Assembly (NCBI RefSeq): GCF_014651875.1
Contig: NZ_BMXS01000017.1
Location: 1 to 64,000, forward strand
DNA length: 64,000 bases
Reading direction: 5' to 3'
Source: Litchfieldella qijiaojingensis
GTDB taxonomy: Bacteria > Pseudomonadota > Gammaproteobacteria > Pseudomonadales > Halomonadaceae
Shown: positions 11,321 to 19,819 of the stretch, in pieces
How positions within the stretch are numbered: the first letter of the stretch is position 1
Layout of the letters: the number at the start of each line of letters is the position of its first letter
Made by a program: the position numbers and the translations under genes
Notes under the pieces: model-generated
The model's database searches: none
The model's input: only the letters and a program-made list of their open reading frames with translations
Told to the model about the DNA's origin: nothing

Positions 11321-13315
11321 GTGCCCCACGCTTTCATGTTGAACTTGATTCACTCCTTCTTCGATGCCTCCCCCTCTCATGCATCAAGACCGATACTGAA
11401 AGCGCGGGCACTGCTGTTACCGACGGTGCCGGTGCTCGTGCTTCTCATCACACTCTTTCCCGCCAGCGTGTGGAGCGCGGAACGAGCGGCCACTGATCTT
11501 GCGGACCTCACCCAGTTGTCGCTCGAGGAACTGGCGGAAACCGAAGTGATCAGCGCAGCGGATTTCGCGCAGCAGGTGGTCGATGCGCCATCCGCGGTGT
11601 CGGTGGTCACCGCCGAGGAGATCCGGCGCTTCGGTTACAGGACCATCGCCGAGATACTCGACAGCATGCGCGGCATCCATATCACGCGGGACCGCGACTA
11701 CAGCTATCTGGGCGGTCGTGGCTACGGCGCGCCGGGTGAGTATGCCGGCCGTATCATGATCCTGATCGATGGCTACTCCGCCGCGGAAAACTACTTCAAC
11801 CAGATATTCATCGCCGAAGACGGCTACCTCGATACCGCCCTGATCGAAAGGGTCGAGTACGCCCCGGGCCCGGGCTCGGCCATCTACGGCAACAACGCCT
11901 TTCTCGGTGTCATCAACATCATCACCCGCAAGGGGCGGGACTTCGACGGCCTGGACACCGAACTGACGGCGGGCTCCCACCGTGACCGCGAGGGCCGGGT
12001 CACCTGGGGCAAACGATTCGACAACGGCGCGGAGTGGCTGATCTCGGCCTCGCGCCTCAGCAACGACGGCGTGCGCCGCTATTATGACGGCGAAACCAAC
12101 GCCGACGCCGACCTGCTCGGCGAACGCCTGTACCTGAAGGGCAGTTACCGGAACTGGTCGCTGGAAGCCGCTTCCGCCGACAAGTGGCGGGACAACGAAG
12201 ACAGCATCCAGGGGAGAAACTACCGTTACAGGGACCGCAACCGTTTCATCAATATCGGCTACGAAGCGGACCTTGGCCTGAACTGGCGCACGACCACCCG
12301 GCTCTATTATGGCGACTACCTGTTCAACAGTCGTGAACACACATCCTTCTATGAGGGATCCGGCCGGATCGACGGCCAGTGGTATGGCGTCGACAGCAAA
12401 CTGATCTATCTCGGGCTGGAGGGGCACCAGCTCCTGTTCGGCGGCGAGTATCGCATCGACGCGCAACAGGACGCTCACCAAGGGTTCTATATCCCTATGA
12501 GTGGTGAGCCACCGTACAGCAACGGCATACACCACAGCGGCGATACCTTCAGCCTCTACGGCGAAGACATGATCGCGCTCTCGCCCACCCTGAGCGCCAG
12601 CATTGGCGGGCGCTACGACAAGCGCCGCTACCGGTCGCTCGACACGACCCACAGCGCCTTCAACCCGCGTCTGGCGTTGATCTATACCCCGTGGGAAGCC
12701 CTGTCGCTCAAGCTGTCCTATGGCCAGGCGAGCCGCTTCGCATCCCTGGACGAGGTCCGCTTCGACGTGCCCGAACCATCCCGCGTACGCACCACCGAGT
12801 TCGTAGCCGAATACAACGAAGACAATTGGCGCCTGCTTGGTTCCCTGTACCGCTACCGCGTCGACAAACTGCCGGAGTACAGCTTTATAGAATCCCAGCA
12901 CATACAGGGGGCGGAGCTGGAGTCGGAGTGGCAATGGCCCGGCGGCAAGACCTTGCGGCTCAGTTATGCCTGGCAGAACTCGGAGGACGACTTGGGCAAG
13001 GAGATGCTCAACGTGCCCCGCGATATCGGCAAGTTGCAACTGTCGATGCCACTGGCGGGCGAGCGGCTGCGGGCCAGTCTGGCACTGCGCTATATCGGCG
13101 AGCACAAGAATCAGGATTACGCCGACGTCGACGGCTATACGCTAACCGACCTGACCCTGACGTCGTTGGAACCGCTTCCCGGCACGACCCTCACACTGGC
13201 GGTCAGGAACCTGTTCGACACCCGTTACGGCCATATCGCCTACGGCGGCGACGACGGCCTGTTGGCCCAGGACGGCCGCACGGTTTGGCTGCGGCTGGGG
13301 TACCGGTTCCAATGA
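11321..13315 (+). CDS. TonB-dependent outer-membrane receptor
   Basis: This is a 664-residue outer-membrane beta-barrel that imports an unidentified ligand using TonB energy. A hydrophobic signal segment (LLLPTVPVLVLLITLFPASV, residues 32-51) ends at WSA-E. It is followed by LSLEELAETEVISA and a plug domain (PSAVSVVTAEEIRRFGYRTI, and GSAIYGNNAFLGVINIITRK at about 187-206). The C-terminus is a Tyr/Arg-rich barrel ending in the aromatic LGYRFQ. The GTG start directly follows GAGGA; an ATG five codons later is an alternative. It is translationally coupled to the yfiR-like gene (ATGA overlap), which suggests a signalling role linked to c-di-GMP rather than plain siderophore uptake. Confidence 0.85.
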   Translation: MPHAFMLNLIHSFFDASPSHASRPILKARALLLPTVPVLVLLITLFPASVWSAERAATDLADLTQLSLEELAETEVISAADFAQQVVDAPSAVSVVTAEEIRRFGYRTIAEILDSMRGIHITRDRDYSYLGGRGYGAPGEYAGRIMILIDGYSAAENYFNQIFIAEDGYLDTALIERVEYAPGPGSAIYGNNAFLGVINIITRKGRDFDGLDTELTAGSHRDREGRVTWGKRFDNGAEWLISASRLSNDGVRRYYDGETNADADLLGERLYLKGSYRNWSLEAASADKWRDNEDSIQGRNYRYRDRNRFINIGYEADLGLNWRTTTRLYYGDYLFNSREHTSFYEGSGRIDGQWYGVDSKLIYLGLEGHQLLFGGEYRIDAQQDAHQGFYIPMSGEPPYSNGIHHSGDTFSLYGEDMIALSPTLSASIGGRYDKRRYRSLDTTHSAFNPRLALIYTPWEALSLKLSYGQASRFASLDEVRFDVPEPSRVRTTEFVAEYNEDNWRLLGSLYRYRVDKLPEYSFIESQHIQGAELESEWQWPGGKTLRLSYAWQNSEDDLGKEMLNVPRDIGKLQLSMPLAGERLRASLALRYIGEHKNQDYADVDGYTLTDLTLTSLEPLPGTTLTLAVRNLFDTRYGHIAYGGDDGLLAQDGRTVWLRLGYRFQ

Positions 13316-13824
13316 GGTTCGCCCGCCTGCTCCTGACACTGCTGCTGTGGGCGCCATCGGCCATGGCACAGCAGGATGAGCGTGCGGTCAAGGCCGCCTA
13401 CATCTACAACTTCCTCCACTTCACCGAATGGCCCATTCCGCTAGAGGAGCCCTTCTACCTGTGCATTCTGGGGCGGACACCACTGGACGATGAGTTGCAG
13501 CAACTGGAGAACCAACAGGTACGCCACGACATCACCATCGCCGTCGAGCATGTCACCATCGGTGACGACCTCGGGTTCTGCCACTCGCTCTATTTCGATG
13601 ACAGTCAGCGCAGGCAGCTCGATTCGTTGCTGAGAAAACTGAATGCAGCGCCGATCCTGACGATCAGCGATGCGGAGGGTCTGGCGGACCGTGGCGTGAT
13701 GATCGAGATGGACACCCTGCACAACAAGGTCGCTTTCGAGATCAATCTGAGCGCGGCCCACCGGGCCGATATGGACTTCAGCGCCCGGTTACTGAAACTA
13801 GCGCGCTATGTCGCCACCCGATAA
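13312..13824 (+). CDS. YfiR family (DUF4154) periplasmic protein
   Basis: The 170-residue product has a signal peptide (MRFARLLLTLLLWAPSAMAQ) and then QDERAVKAAYIYNFLHFTEW, the diagnostic start of the YfiR/DUF4154 domain. In Pseudomonas, YfiR is a periplasmic inhibitor of the CHASE8-containing diguanylate cyclase YfiN. Here the gene lies between a TonB receptor and a CHASE8-GGDEF-EAL protein, so the same inhibitory role toward the downstream enzyme is likely. Two cysteines are present in the mature part. The start overlaps the receptor stop; open sequence further upstream is the receptor gene in another frame. Confidence 0.85.
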   Translation: MRFARLLLTLLLWAPSAMAQQDERAVKAAYIYNFLHFTEWPIPLEEPFYLCILGRTPLDDELQQLENQQVRHDITIAVEHVTIGDDLGFCHSLYFDDSQRRQLDSLLRKLNAAPILTISDAEGLADRGVMIEMDTLHNKVAFEINLSAAHRADMDFSARLLKLARYVATR

Positions 13825-13835
13825 GCCACGACACG

Positions 13836-15887
13836 ATGAAACAGAGCCACCGGTCGATACGCAAGCAACTGATCACCTTCGGTGTTTACCTCACCACCCT
13901 GGCTCTGGCGATACTGATGCTGGGCACCCTGGTGTACGAAACGCTCGACAAGCGCCGCGTATTGATCGACGCAATGCACGTCGGGGCCGACGTCATCGGC
14001 CGCAACAGCGCGGCGGCCATTCTGTTCAGAGATGCCGGAGACGCCGCCGACGTGCTGTCATCCCTGGTGGGCGCACCGCAGGTTCTGCATGCCGCCATTT
14101 TCCTGCCGGATGGTACCCGGCTGGCGGAATACCATTCCGACGGCGGTCTCGGCTGCCCGCACAGGATTGCGAGCGGATCGATCGGATCGAATACGACGGA
14201 CGGCCTGAATTTCTCCTGGTGCAGCGTACTGATCCATAAGCCGGTTATCCTGCACGGGCAACGCATCGGTAGCGTCGCCCTCGAAGCCAGCCTTGAACCG
14301 CTGGTCTCCAGTATCCTATTCGAGCTGTTGTTCGGCATCATCGCCATCCTGGTTACCCTGCTGCTGTCGCTGCTGATCTGGCGGCGCTTCGCAACTCGCA
14401 TCACCCACCCGCTGCTCCACCTGTCCAAAGTGACACAGCAGGTAAGGATACGTCAGGATTTCAGCCTGCGGGCCGATGTCGTCTCGCGCAACGAAGTTGG
14501 CAGGCTGACCCACAACTTCAATCGCATGATGGGACAGTTGCAGCGCTACGATGTGCGCTTGAAGGAAGAACTGCGCCAGCGCCGCAAGGTCGAAGAGCAG
14601 CTCAATCAACTGGCCTACCACGACAACGTCACCGGCCTGCACAACCGCCACTACTTCATGGAACAACTGGAGAGCGTCATCGGTTGCGCTCGTCAGTACA
14701 ACCAGAACTGCGCGTTGCTGGTCATCGACCTGGACGGATTCAAGAAGGTCAACGATACCCTGGGACATGACATGGGCGACGAACTCCTACGCCAGGTTGC
14801 GCTACGGCTCAAGCACGGGGTGCGCGACGATGATATCGTCTGCCGGCTGGGTGGCGACGAGTTCGCCATCATCGCCAAATGCGATGCCACCCGACAGCAG
14901 GTGGAACAGCTCGCCGAACGCCTCGTCGAACAGATGGCGCCGGCCTACCGGCTGCAGGACAAGCAGGTGTTCGTCACCGCCAGCATCGGTGCCTGTCTCT
15001 GCCCGGAACAGGCGACAGACAAGGATATGCTGGTCAAAAACGCCGATATCGCCATGTACCAGGCCAAGGATAAGGGCAAAAACGGTTACTGCGTCTACCA
15101 TCCCGGGGCGGCGGCCTATCTCGACACCCGCTTCATGATCGAAAACGACCTGCACGAGGCTCTGACGTCGAACCAACTTCAGCTGCACTACCAGCCCCAG
15201 TTCACCACCAGCGGTCGAACGCTGGTCGGCTTCGAAGCGCTGCTGCGCTGGCACCATCCCAAGCTGGGTTGGATCTCGCCCGCAGAGTTCATTCCCGTGG
15301 CGGAAGATACCGAGCTGATCATCCCGATTGGGGAGTGGGTGCTGGAGCAGGCGAGCCGGCAACTGGTCGAATGGAAGCAGGTCAAATCCGATCTCAAGAT
15401 CAGCGTCAACCTGTCCGGCCAACAGTTGAAGAACGAAGCGGCGATCAACCGGATGATAGCAATCCTGCACGCCTCTCCCCTTGCCCGCGGCGACATCGAA
15501 CTGGAGCTGACAGAAAGTTCGCTGCCGGAAACCACGGAGTCCATCCGCATCCGGATGCAGCTACTGCTGGAGGCGGGCTTCCTGCTGGCGCTCGACGATT
15601 TCGGCACCGGCCACTCCTCCCTCTTCTACCTGCATAATTTTCCGTTTACCCGCATCAAAATCTATCGCGGCTTTATCGAGCGGATAAAGTCGAGGTCAGA
15701 CAGCCAGGCATTGATTCGCACCATGGTCGCCATCGCCGCAGCGCTGGATCTCGGGATCACCGCTCAGGGAGTCGAAAGCGAAGAACAGTTGGGCATCCTC
15801 TCGGCGATCGGCTGCGACCTTGTGCAGGGGCTGTACTTGGGTGAACCCATGTCGGCCGACGAGGCGCAGGCACTGTTCGAGCAATAG
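13836..15887 (+). CDS. CHASE8-HAMP-GGDEF-EAL c-di-GMP enzyme
   Basis: This 683-residue inner-membrane protein makes and/or degrades cyclic di-GMP. A first helix (residues 12-34) is followed by a periplasmic CHASE8 sensor (NSAAAILFRDAGDAADVLSS at 57-76), a second helix (160-181), HAMP, then GGDEF at 339-343 with an intact inhibitory site RxxD at 330-333. The EAL domain has EALLRW at 467, ELTESSL and LDDFGTG; the usual KID is KIY (the Lys is kept). Both active sites look plausible. It lies 11 bases after the yfiR-like gene, as the third gene of the operon, and its periplasmic sensor is the expected target of that protein. Confidence 0.9.
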   Translation: MKQSHRSIRKQLITFGVYLTTLALAILMLGTLVYETLDKRRVLIDAMHVGADVIGRNSAAAILFRDAGDAADVLSSLVGAPQVLHAAIFLPDGTRLAEYHSDGGLGCPHRIASGSIGSNTTDGLNFSWCSVLIHKPVILHGQRIGSVALEASLEPLVSSILFELLFGIIAILVTLLLSLLIWRRFATRITHPLLHLSKVTQQVRIRQDFSLRADVVSRNEVGRLTHNFNRMMGQLQRYDVRLKEELRQRRKVEEQLNQLAYHDNVTGLHNRHYFMEQLESVIGCARQYNQNCALLVIDLDGFKKVNDTLGHDMGDELLRQVALRLKHGVRDDDIVCRLGGDEFAIIAKCDATRQQVEQLAERLVEQMAPAYRLQDKQVFVTASIGACLCPEQATDKDMLVKNADIAMYQAKDKGKNGYCVYHPGAAAYLDTRFMIENDLHEALTSNQLQLHYQPQFTTSGRTLVGFEALLRWHHPKLGWISPAEFIPVAEDTELIIPIGEWVLEQASRQLVEWKQVKSDLKISVNLSGQQLKNEAAINRMIAILHASPLARGDIELELTESSLPETTESIRIRMQLLLEAGFLLALDDFGTGHSSLFYLHNFPFTRIKIYRGFIERIKSRSDSQALIRTMVAIAAALDLGITAQGVESEEQLGILSAIGCDLVQGLYLGEPMSADEAQALFEQ

Positions 15888-16053
15888 GCCGCTGGCGTCC
15901 TGTAAGCGAGCATTTTGTGACATAGTTGTCGACTCACTCGGCTCACATCCCGAATCAGTCGAAGCCAAGAACTCGATCTTGTGCCAATACGCCAGAACCT
16001 TCTCAACGTGGGAGAGAACTGCTGTCATTGCCTACGCGTCCTGCTCGCTCGAC

Positions 16054-17780
16054 TCACTGTGCAAAGGCCTCATTCAACCATTTGATGAAATTGCGCTTGG
16101 CCTTGAACTCGGTGCGCAACTGTATCAGCGATTGCGCGAATACCTGTCGCTGGGCCGCTGTCTCAAGGGTGCCGTGCAGTTCCTGCAGCAGGGCGATCCC
16201 CTGCCGATAACTCCGGTTGTCGGTGTTGCGAACTTCACTGCGCACCAGGCGCATATACAACGGCAGGCTATCGTCGGGGTTGCCCAGGGCTCGTGCCAGT
16301 TTCCGCAACAGGCCTGGGTCTACCGGCCTATCGGCGCACAATGCCAGCGCATCAGCCAGCCGGTGCTCGAACAGATAGATTTCCAGCAGGCTATTCACCG
16401 CACTGGGCGAAAAAGTAAATGGCGTCTCAGGCGCTTTGTCGAGCCGGGCAATCAGCCAGTCACATGCGCGTTGGCGGTAATCGGTGGGAAGGCCATGCTC
16501 CGTAGCCAGTTCCACCAAGCGGCGGTAATCATCCAGTTGCTGCGTGTTTCGATATATCTCCCACTGCAGCTCCGCCGCCGACTCAACCTCACCGCGATGT
16601 ACTAGCAGCTGCACCTGCAACCGTTGCCGATCGCGCTTCCACCGAGGGCGATCAGCAGCCCGGCCGACCGCGCCAGCCACAGTTCCACCTGGTCCCAGGC
16701 ATCATGGGCAATACATAATTCGGCAACGCGCAAGCAATCCTGCTCATCGTTGGCGGTTTTCTAATAAAGCGCCAGGATAGCCGGGAAATCCCCATTCGCT
16801 TCGGCGCGCTTGAGCAAGGGATCGCGTAACCGAAGGTAGCGGTACTTCTCCGGCCAGCCAGCGTCCTTTGTCAGGTTCGGCAAGGCATCCCAGGCCTGCT
16901 GCAGGCAAGCGTGGTAAGCATCCATCTCGTCGCCACCCAAAGCCTCGTGGTAGGCGTCCGGAATACCAGGATAAAAATTCTCGCTATCGCCGAACGCCAG
17001 TTCATAGAGATATTTCGCCAGCTTGCCGGGTGGCCAGCCAAGCCGCTGCACGGTCTGGACATGCAACTCCTGCAAGGTCTGCTCACAGTGGAAGCGGAAA
17101 CCACCGGAATCGTCGATGGTTTCCAGCGCCCGGGCCATCCGCGCCAGCGCATAGTCCACCAGCGTCAGGCATTGCTCCGGGGGCAACTGGGGTGCCTGCT
17201 CGGCGAGCAAATCAACCACGGCTTCCGCCTTGGCGAAGTAGGTTCGCACCTGCTCGTAACGGTACAGATCACGGTTAAGTGGAAATGCCGCAGTAATCCG
17301 CTTTTTCAGCGCCTTGTAGTCCAGCACTCCGAGAACCGCATCGGCCCGCAGCGACCACTGCTGGAGCAGCAGTTGGTCATCCTCGATCAGCGTCAGCAAG
17401 GCATCCACCAGGGCCGGCTTGTCCATTTGCTGCAGGTAGGCGCGGATACGGTCAGTGTCATCGCCCCCAGTTAAACAGGTCTGCTCAGCCTGCTCCGCAC
17501 GGTAGGCCAAGGCCGTCGCCACGCAGTGCTTGCAAAAATCGATTCCCTCGGAGGCCGGACAATCACAACCGCCATCCAAGCCTCGCTTACTGAGTTCCAG
17601 AGTGACGTGATACCGCTCGCTGCCCTCCACCTCGGCAGTGATGGTAGCGCCTTTCTTGTTCCAGCCCAGCACCAGGCCCTGCCTGAAATAATCCACACCA
17701 CGGCCAAACGCGGCCTCGCCGGCAAGCAGAACGAGCTGCCGGTCGGAAAGAAGCGCCTCTTCATCCTGCATTGAAGCCAT
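16054..17780 (-). pseudogene. SWIM zinc-finger protein, broken by a stop and a frameshift
   Basis: The N-terminal part (start ATG 17780, AGAGG upstream) carries the SWIM motif CDC...CKHC within GGCDCPASEGIDFCKHCVAT near residue 70. It is followed by a helical repeat region that continues to LRKLARALGNPDD and ends FIKWLNEAFAQ. The frame is interrupted by TAG at 16761-16763. In-frame homology continues after it (KTANDEQDCLRVAELCIAHD), and a frameshift between about 16640 and 16690 is needed to reach RPRWKRDRQRL. Two independent lesions argue for a real pseudogene rather than a sequencing error. SWIM proteins are thought to bind DNA or protein; the role of this one is unknown. Confidence 0.8.
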
Positions 17781-17872
17781 CGTTATGCCTCTGCTTGTTT
17801 CTTGCTCGCATGCCTTGCCCGTCATCACCAATGCGCATAGGCTATACGCATGACCTTGGCGAGGCAGCGACC

Positions 17873-18118
17873 ATGTACCAGATCTACGATACCCAAGCTC
17901 CCAAGAAGCCAACAAACGTCAGCATTAACAGTGACTTGCTTGAAAAAGCTAGAAGCCTTGGCATCAACCTATCCGCTTCGCTGGAAAGCATCCTCGCAGA
18001 GCAGGTCCGTGCCGAGCAACGTGCCCAATGGCAACAGGAGAATGCTGGCGCGATCCAGGCGTACAACCAATTCGTTGAGGAAAACGGAACGTTCAGCGAT
18101 AGCGCAAGGAAATTCTGA
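17873..18118 (+). CDS. ccdA: CcdA-family antitoxin
   Basis: This 81-residue antitoxin has an N-terminal ribbon-helix-helix region (KPTNVSINSDLLEKARSLGI) for operator binding and a C-terminal tail (NQFVEENGTFSDSARKF) that wraps the toxin, as in CcdA. The start at 17873 is used because GAGG lies eight bases upstream and homology begins there; the longer open frame from 17771 has no support. The stop overlaps the ccdB start (TGATGG), so the two are coupled. The pair is expected to repress its own promoter. Confidence 0.88.
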   Translation: MYQIYDTQAPKKPTNVSINSDLLEKARSLGINLSASLESILAEQVRAEQRAQWQQENAGAIQAYNQFVEENGTFSDSARKF

Positions 18119-18435
18119 TGGCCCAGTTTTGCGTGTATGAAAACAAGAACCCGGCATCACGCAAGCAATACCCTTACCTGCTCGATATCCAAAGTGACTT
18201 ACTGAGCGAACTCCGCACCACCGTTGTTGTTCCGATTTGCCCTGCCAGCCTGGCAGAAGGAATGCAAATCTCTCGGCTCAATCCCAGCCTCGAGTTCAAT
18301 GGCGAAGATTTCATCGCCATGATTCAAGATCTTGCTGGCATAGACAGGCAACGCCTGGGGAGCAAGGTTCGTGACCTCAACCAAGACCGAGAGAAGATCA
18401 TCGCTGCTGTCGATTTCATGATCTCCGGTATATGA
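18118..18435 (+). CDS. ccdB: CcdB-family gyrase-poisoning toxin
   Basis: The 105-residue product (MAQFCVYENKNPASRKQYPY, LLDIQSDLLSEL, then LRTTVVVPICPASLAE) matches chromosomal CcdB proteins of the Vibrio type, toxins that trap DNA gyrase. The C-terminus, which contacts gyrase, ends in DFMISGI; F-plasmid CcdB ends in FWGI, but chromosomal homologues such as that of Vibrio fischeri also lack this Trp. The gene is full length and coupled to ccdA, so the module appears intact, in contrast to the decayed yefM-yoeB 7 kb away. Confidence 0.88.
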   Translation: MAQFCVYENKNPASRKQYPYLLDIQSDLLSELRTTVVVPICPASLAEGMQISRLNPSLEFNGEDFIAMIQDLAGIDRQRLGSKVRDLNQDREKIIAAVDFMISGI

Positions 18436-18461
18436 TCTTTGATTGATTCCGGCGGCTAAAG

Positions 18462-18758
18462 TTAAAATGGTATCTCGTTCTCGTCTTCCATTACATCTAA
18501 TTCAGAAGGTGGGTCAAGGTCGAAAGTAGAATCTTCCACCGGTATCAGTTCCCACAATTCATTCTGGTGTAGCCAGACCGGATCAGCATTTTCCTCAATG
18601 AACTGATCTACCGGTATGCCATCCACGGTTGGAGGCCGCTTTATTCTGACTTGCTTGCCGCTTATGAAGACCCACTCGTATTTCCTCTTCCGCTCTTCCT
18701 TGGCGGCTTTCTTTGCACGCTTTTGGGCCGGAGTGAGCTCTTTCTTGACCTTTGCCAT
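18462..18758 (-). CDS. Small conserved-type hypothetical protein
   Basis: A 98-residue protein begins with a very basic segment (MAKVKKELTPAQKRAKKAAK, then EERKRKYEW) and ends in an acidic tail (LDVMEDENEIPF). The middle reads RPPTVDGIPVDQFIEENADP. There are no membrane segments. The pattern of a charged N-terminus plus VDxFIxxNADPIWLHQNE resembles small uncharacterised gammaproteobacterial proteins, but I cannot give a function. It converges on ccdB with a 26-base gap. Its ribosome binding site is weak. Confidence 0.55.
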   Translation of the reverse strand: MAKVKKELTPAQKRAKKAAKEERKRKYEWVFISGKQVRIKRPPTVDGIPVDQFIEENADPVWLHQNELWELIPVEDSTFDLDPPSELDVMEDENEIPF

Positions 18759-18930
18759 ATCTGAACTTTTTGGTGCTAACAGTGATTATGACGCACATCA
18801 TGATATTGCATCATCGCACCGGCACGTTAAACAATATCATCTAGTCAACGCATCGTAATCTTTTGATCTATGAGGCTCCACCTGACCGTCCGATTTTGGT
18901 GACTTCTGCTGGGCGTCTTCGGCGCCAATC

Positions 18931-18947
18931 GCGCAGCAAAGCTGCGC
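18931..18947. repeat. REP-like palindrome
   Basis: GCGCAGCAAAGCTGCGC, with flanks GGCGCCAATC and TCCCACGGGG, has the look of the short extragenic palindromes spread through Pseudomonas and Halomonas genomes. Only one copy was noticed in the window. It lies in a non-coding stretch between the small hypothetical gene and the RhuM-Fic remnant. Confidence 0.45.
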
Positions 18948-19027
18948 TCCCACGGGGTATGATCACCTTCTCAATAGCAGTTCGCGCCCGACATAAATGC
19001 CTATCAAACCCCACCAAGACAGCGGTC

Positions 19028-19686
19028 TTATCGATCTTCACTGGGGCTAGCCAACATATTCATGATCAACCGGATCATGGTCTCCTTGTTGGCCGGGTCG
19101 GACTCGGCGATCAGCAGCGTCAAGGCCGCTAACCCCACATCGTTTACCACCGCCTCGCCATGCTCGTTGAGCAGGCGGTCGTTGCGATATGAGGAAAGGT
19201 TGGCAGTTGGCCACCCACTTGGGCGCGAAGCTCGGTCAGCAGCCCTTCGTCATAACGCTGCAGCAGCAGGAAGGTCTGGGCGTAGCGGGTGACGATATCG
19301 ACAAGGCCACGACCACTGGCGGTATCCAACGCTGAGCTCTGGGCCGTCTTGCGCACCAAGGCCATGGCCGCCTCCAGTTCGCGGGCATTGGCCTCGAATC
19401 GCTGGCGGTTCAGGGTCCAGCCTTGGGTGAGGTGCTCGCGGAGCACCCGCGTGGCCCACTGACGAAGCTGCACCGCGCGCCTTGAGTTGACGCGGTAGCC
19501 CACCGAGATAATGGCATCGAGGTTGTAGTGCTTGACGCGACGCCTCACCCGCCGACGCCCCTCCTGGCGCACTACCGAGGATTCCTCGGTAGTTGCCGCT
19601 TCGTCCAGCTCCTCGTCAGCATAAATGTTCTTCAGGTGCAGGCTGATGTTATCGGTGGAGGTTCGGCGTTGGTGGCCCGTACTCAC
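19028..19686 (-). pseudogene. RhuM-Fic/DOC family remnant, truncated and internally deleted
   Basis: The upstream part encodes the RhuM domain (TDNISLHLKNIYADEEL, HYNLDAIISVGYRVNSRRAV, then RQWATRVLREHL) but lacks the first 35 or so residues of the family. After QVGGQLPTF at about 19190 the frame jumps to the end of a Fic domain (YRNDRLLNEHGEAVVNDVGL, then LTLLIAESDP and IRLIMNML, stop 19028-19030). The whole catalytic Fic core (HPFxxGNGR type) is gone and the junction is out of frame. Full-length relatives are about 330 residues and are called virulence or cell-filamentation proteins. This copy cannot be active. Confidence 0.75.
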
Positions 19687-19707
19687 ACCGGCAAGCCATG
19701 GCAGTGC

Positions 19708-19740
19708 CTTATTTTAATTTCAGGCCGAAATTAAAATAAG
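19708..19740. repeat. Perfect AT-rich palindrome, possible operator
   Basis: CTTATTTTAATTTC and its exact complement GAAATTAAAATAAG are separated by AGGCC. The stem is almost free of G and C and is not followed by a T run, so a terminator is unlikely. It lies just upstream of the RhuM-Fic remnant and downstream of tarD. It may be the old operator of the remnant or a protein-binding site. Confidence 0.5.
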
Positions 19741-19819
19741 CTGTGGCGCTATTTTAGTAAGACACATCATGCATCTCGGTACAGGGTCGACGTCATCGGC
19801 GACGCCGCTCGACTCGCTG

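Noticed and set aside
11417-13105. 562-codon minus-strand open frame opposite the TonB receptor
   Set aside because: The receptor has signal peptide, plug and barrel features; the opposite frame shows none and is a mirror effect of high GC.
12691-13824. Long open frame reaching back into the TonB receptor gene
   Set aside because: Only the part from ATG 13312 has a signal peptide and YfiR homology; the upstream part is the receptor gene read in another frame.
18931-18947. Palindrome considered as a CRISPR repeat
   Set aside because: Only one copy is present and there are no regularly spaced repeats; a REP-like element is the simpler reading.
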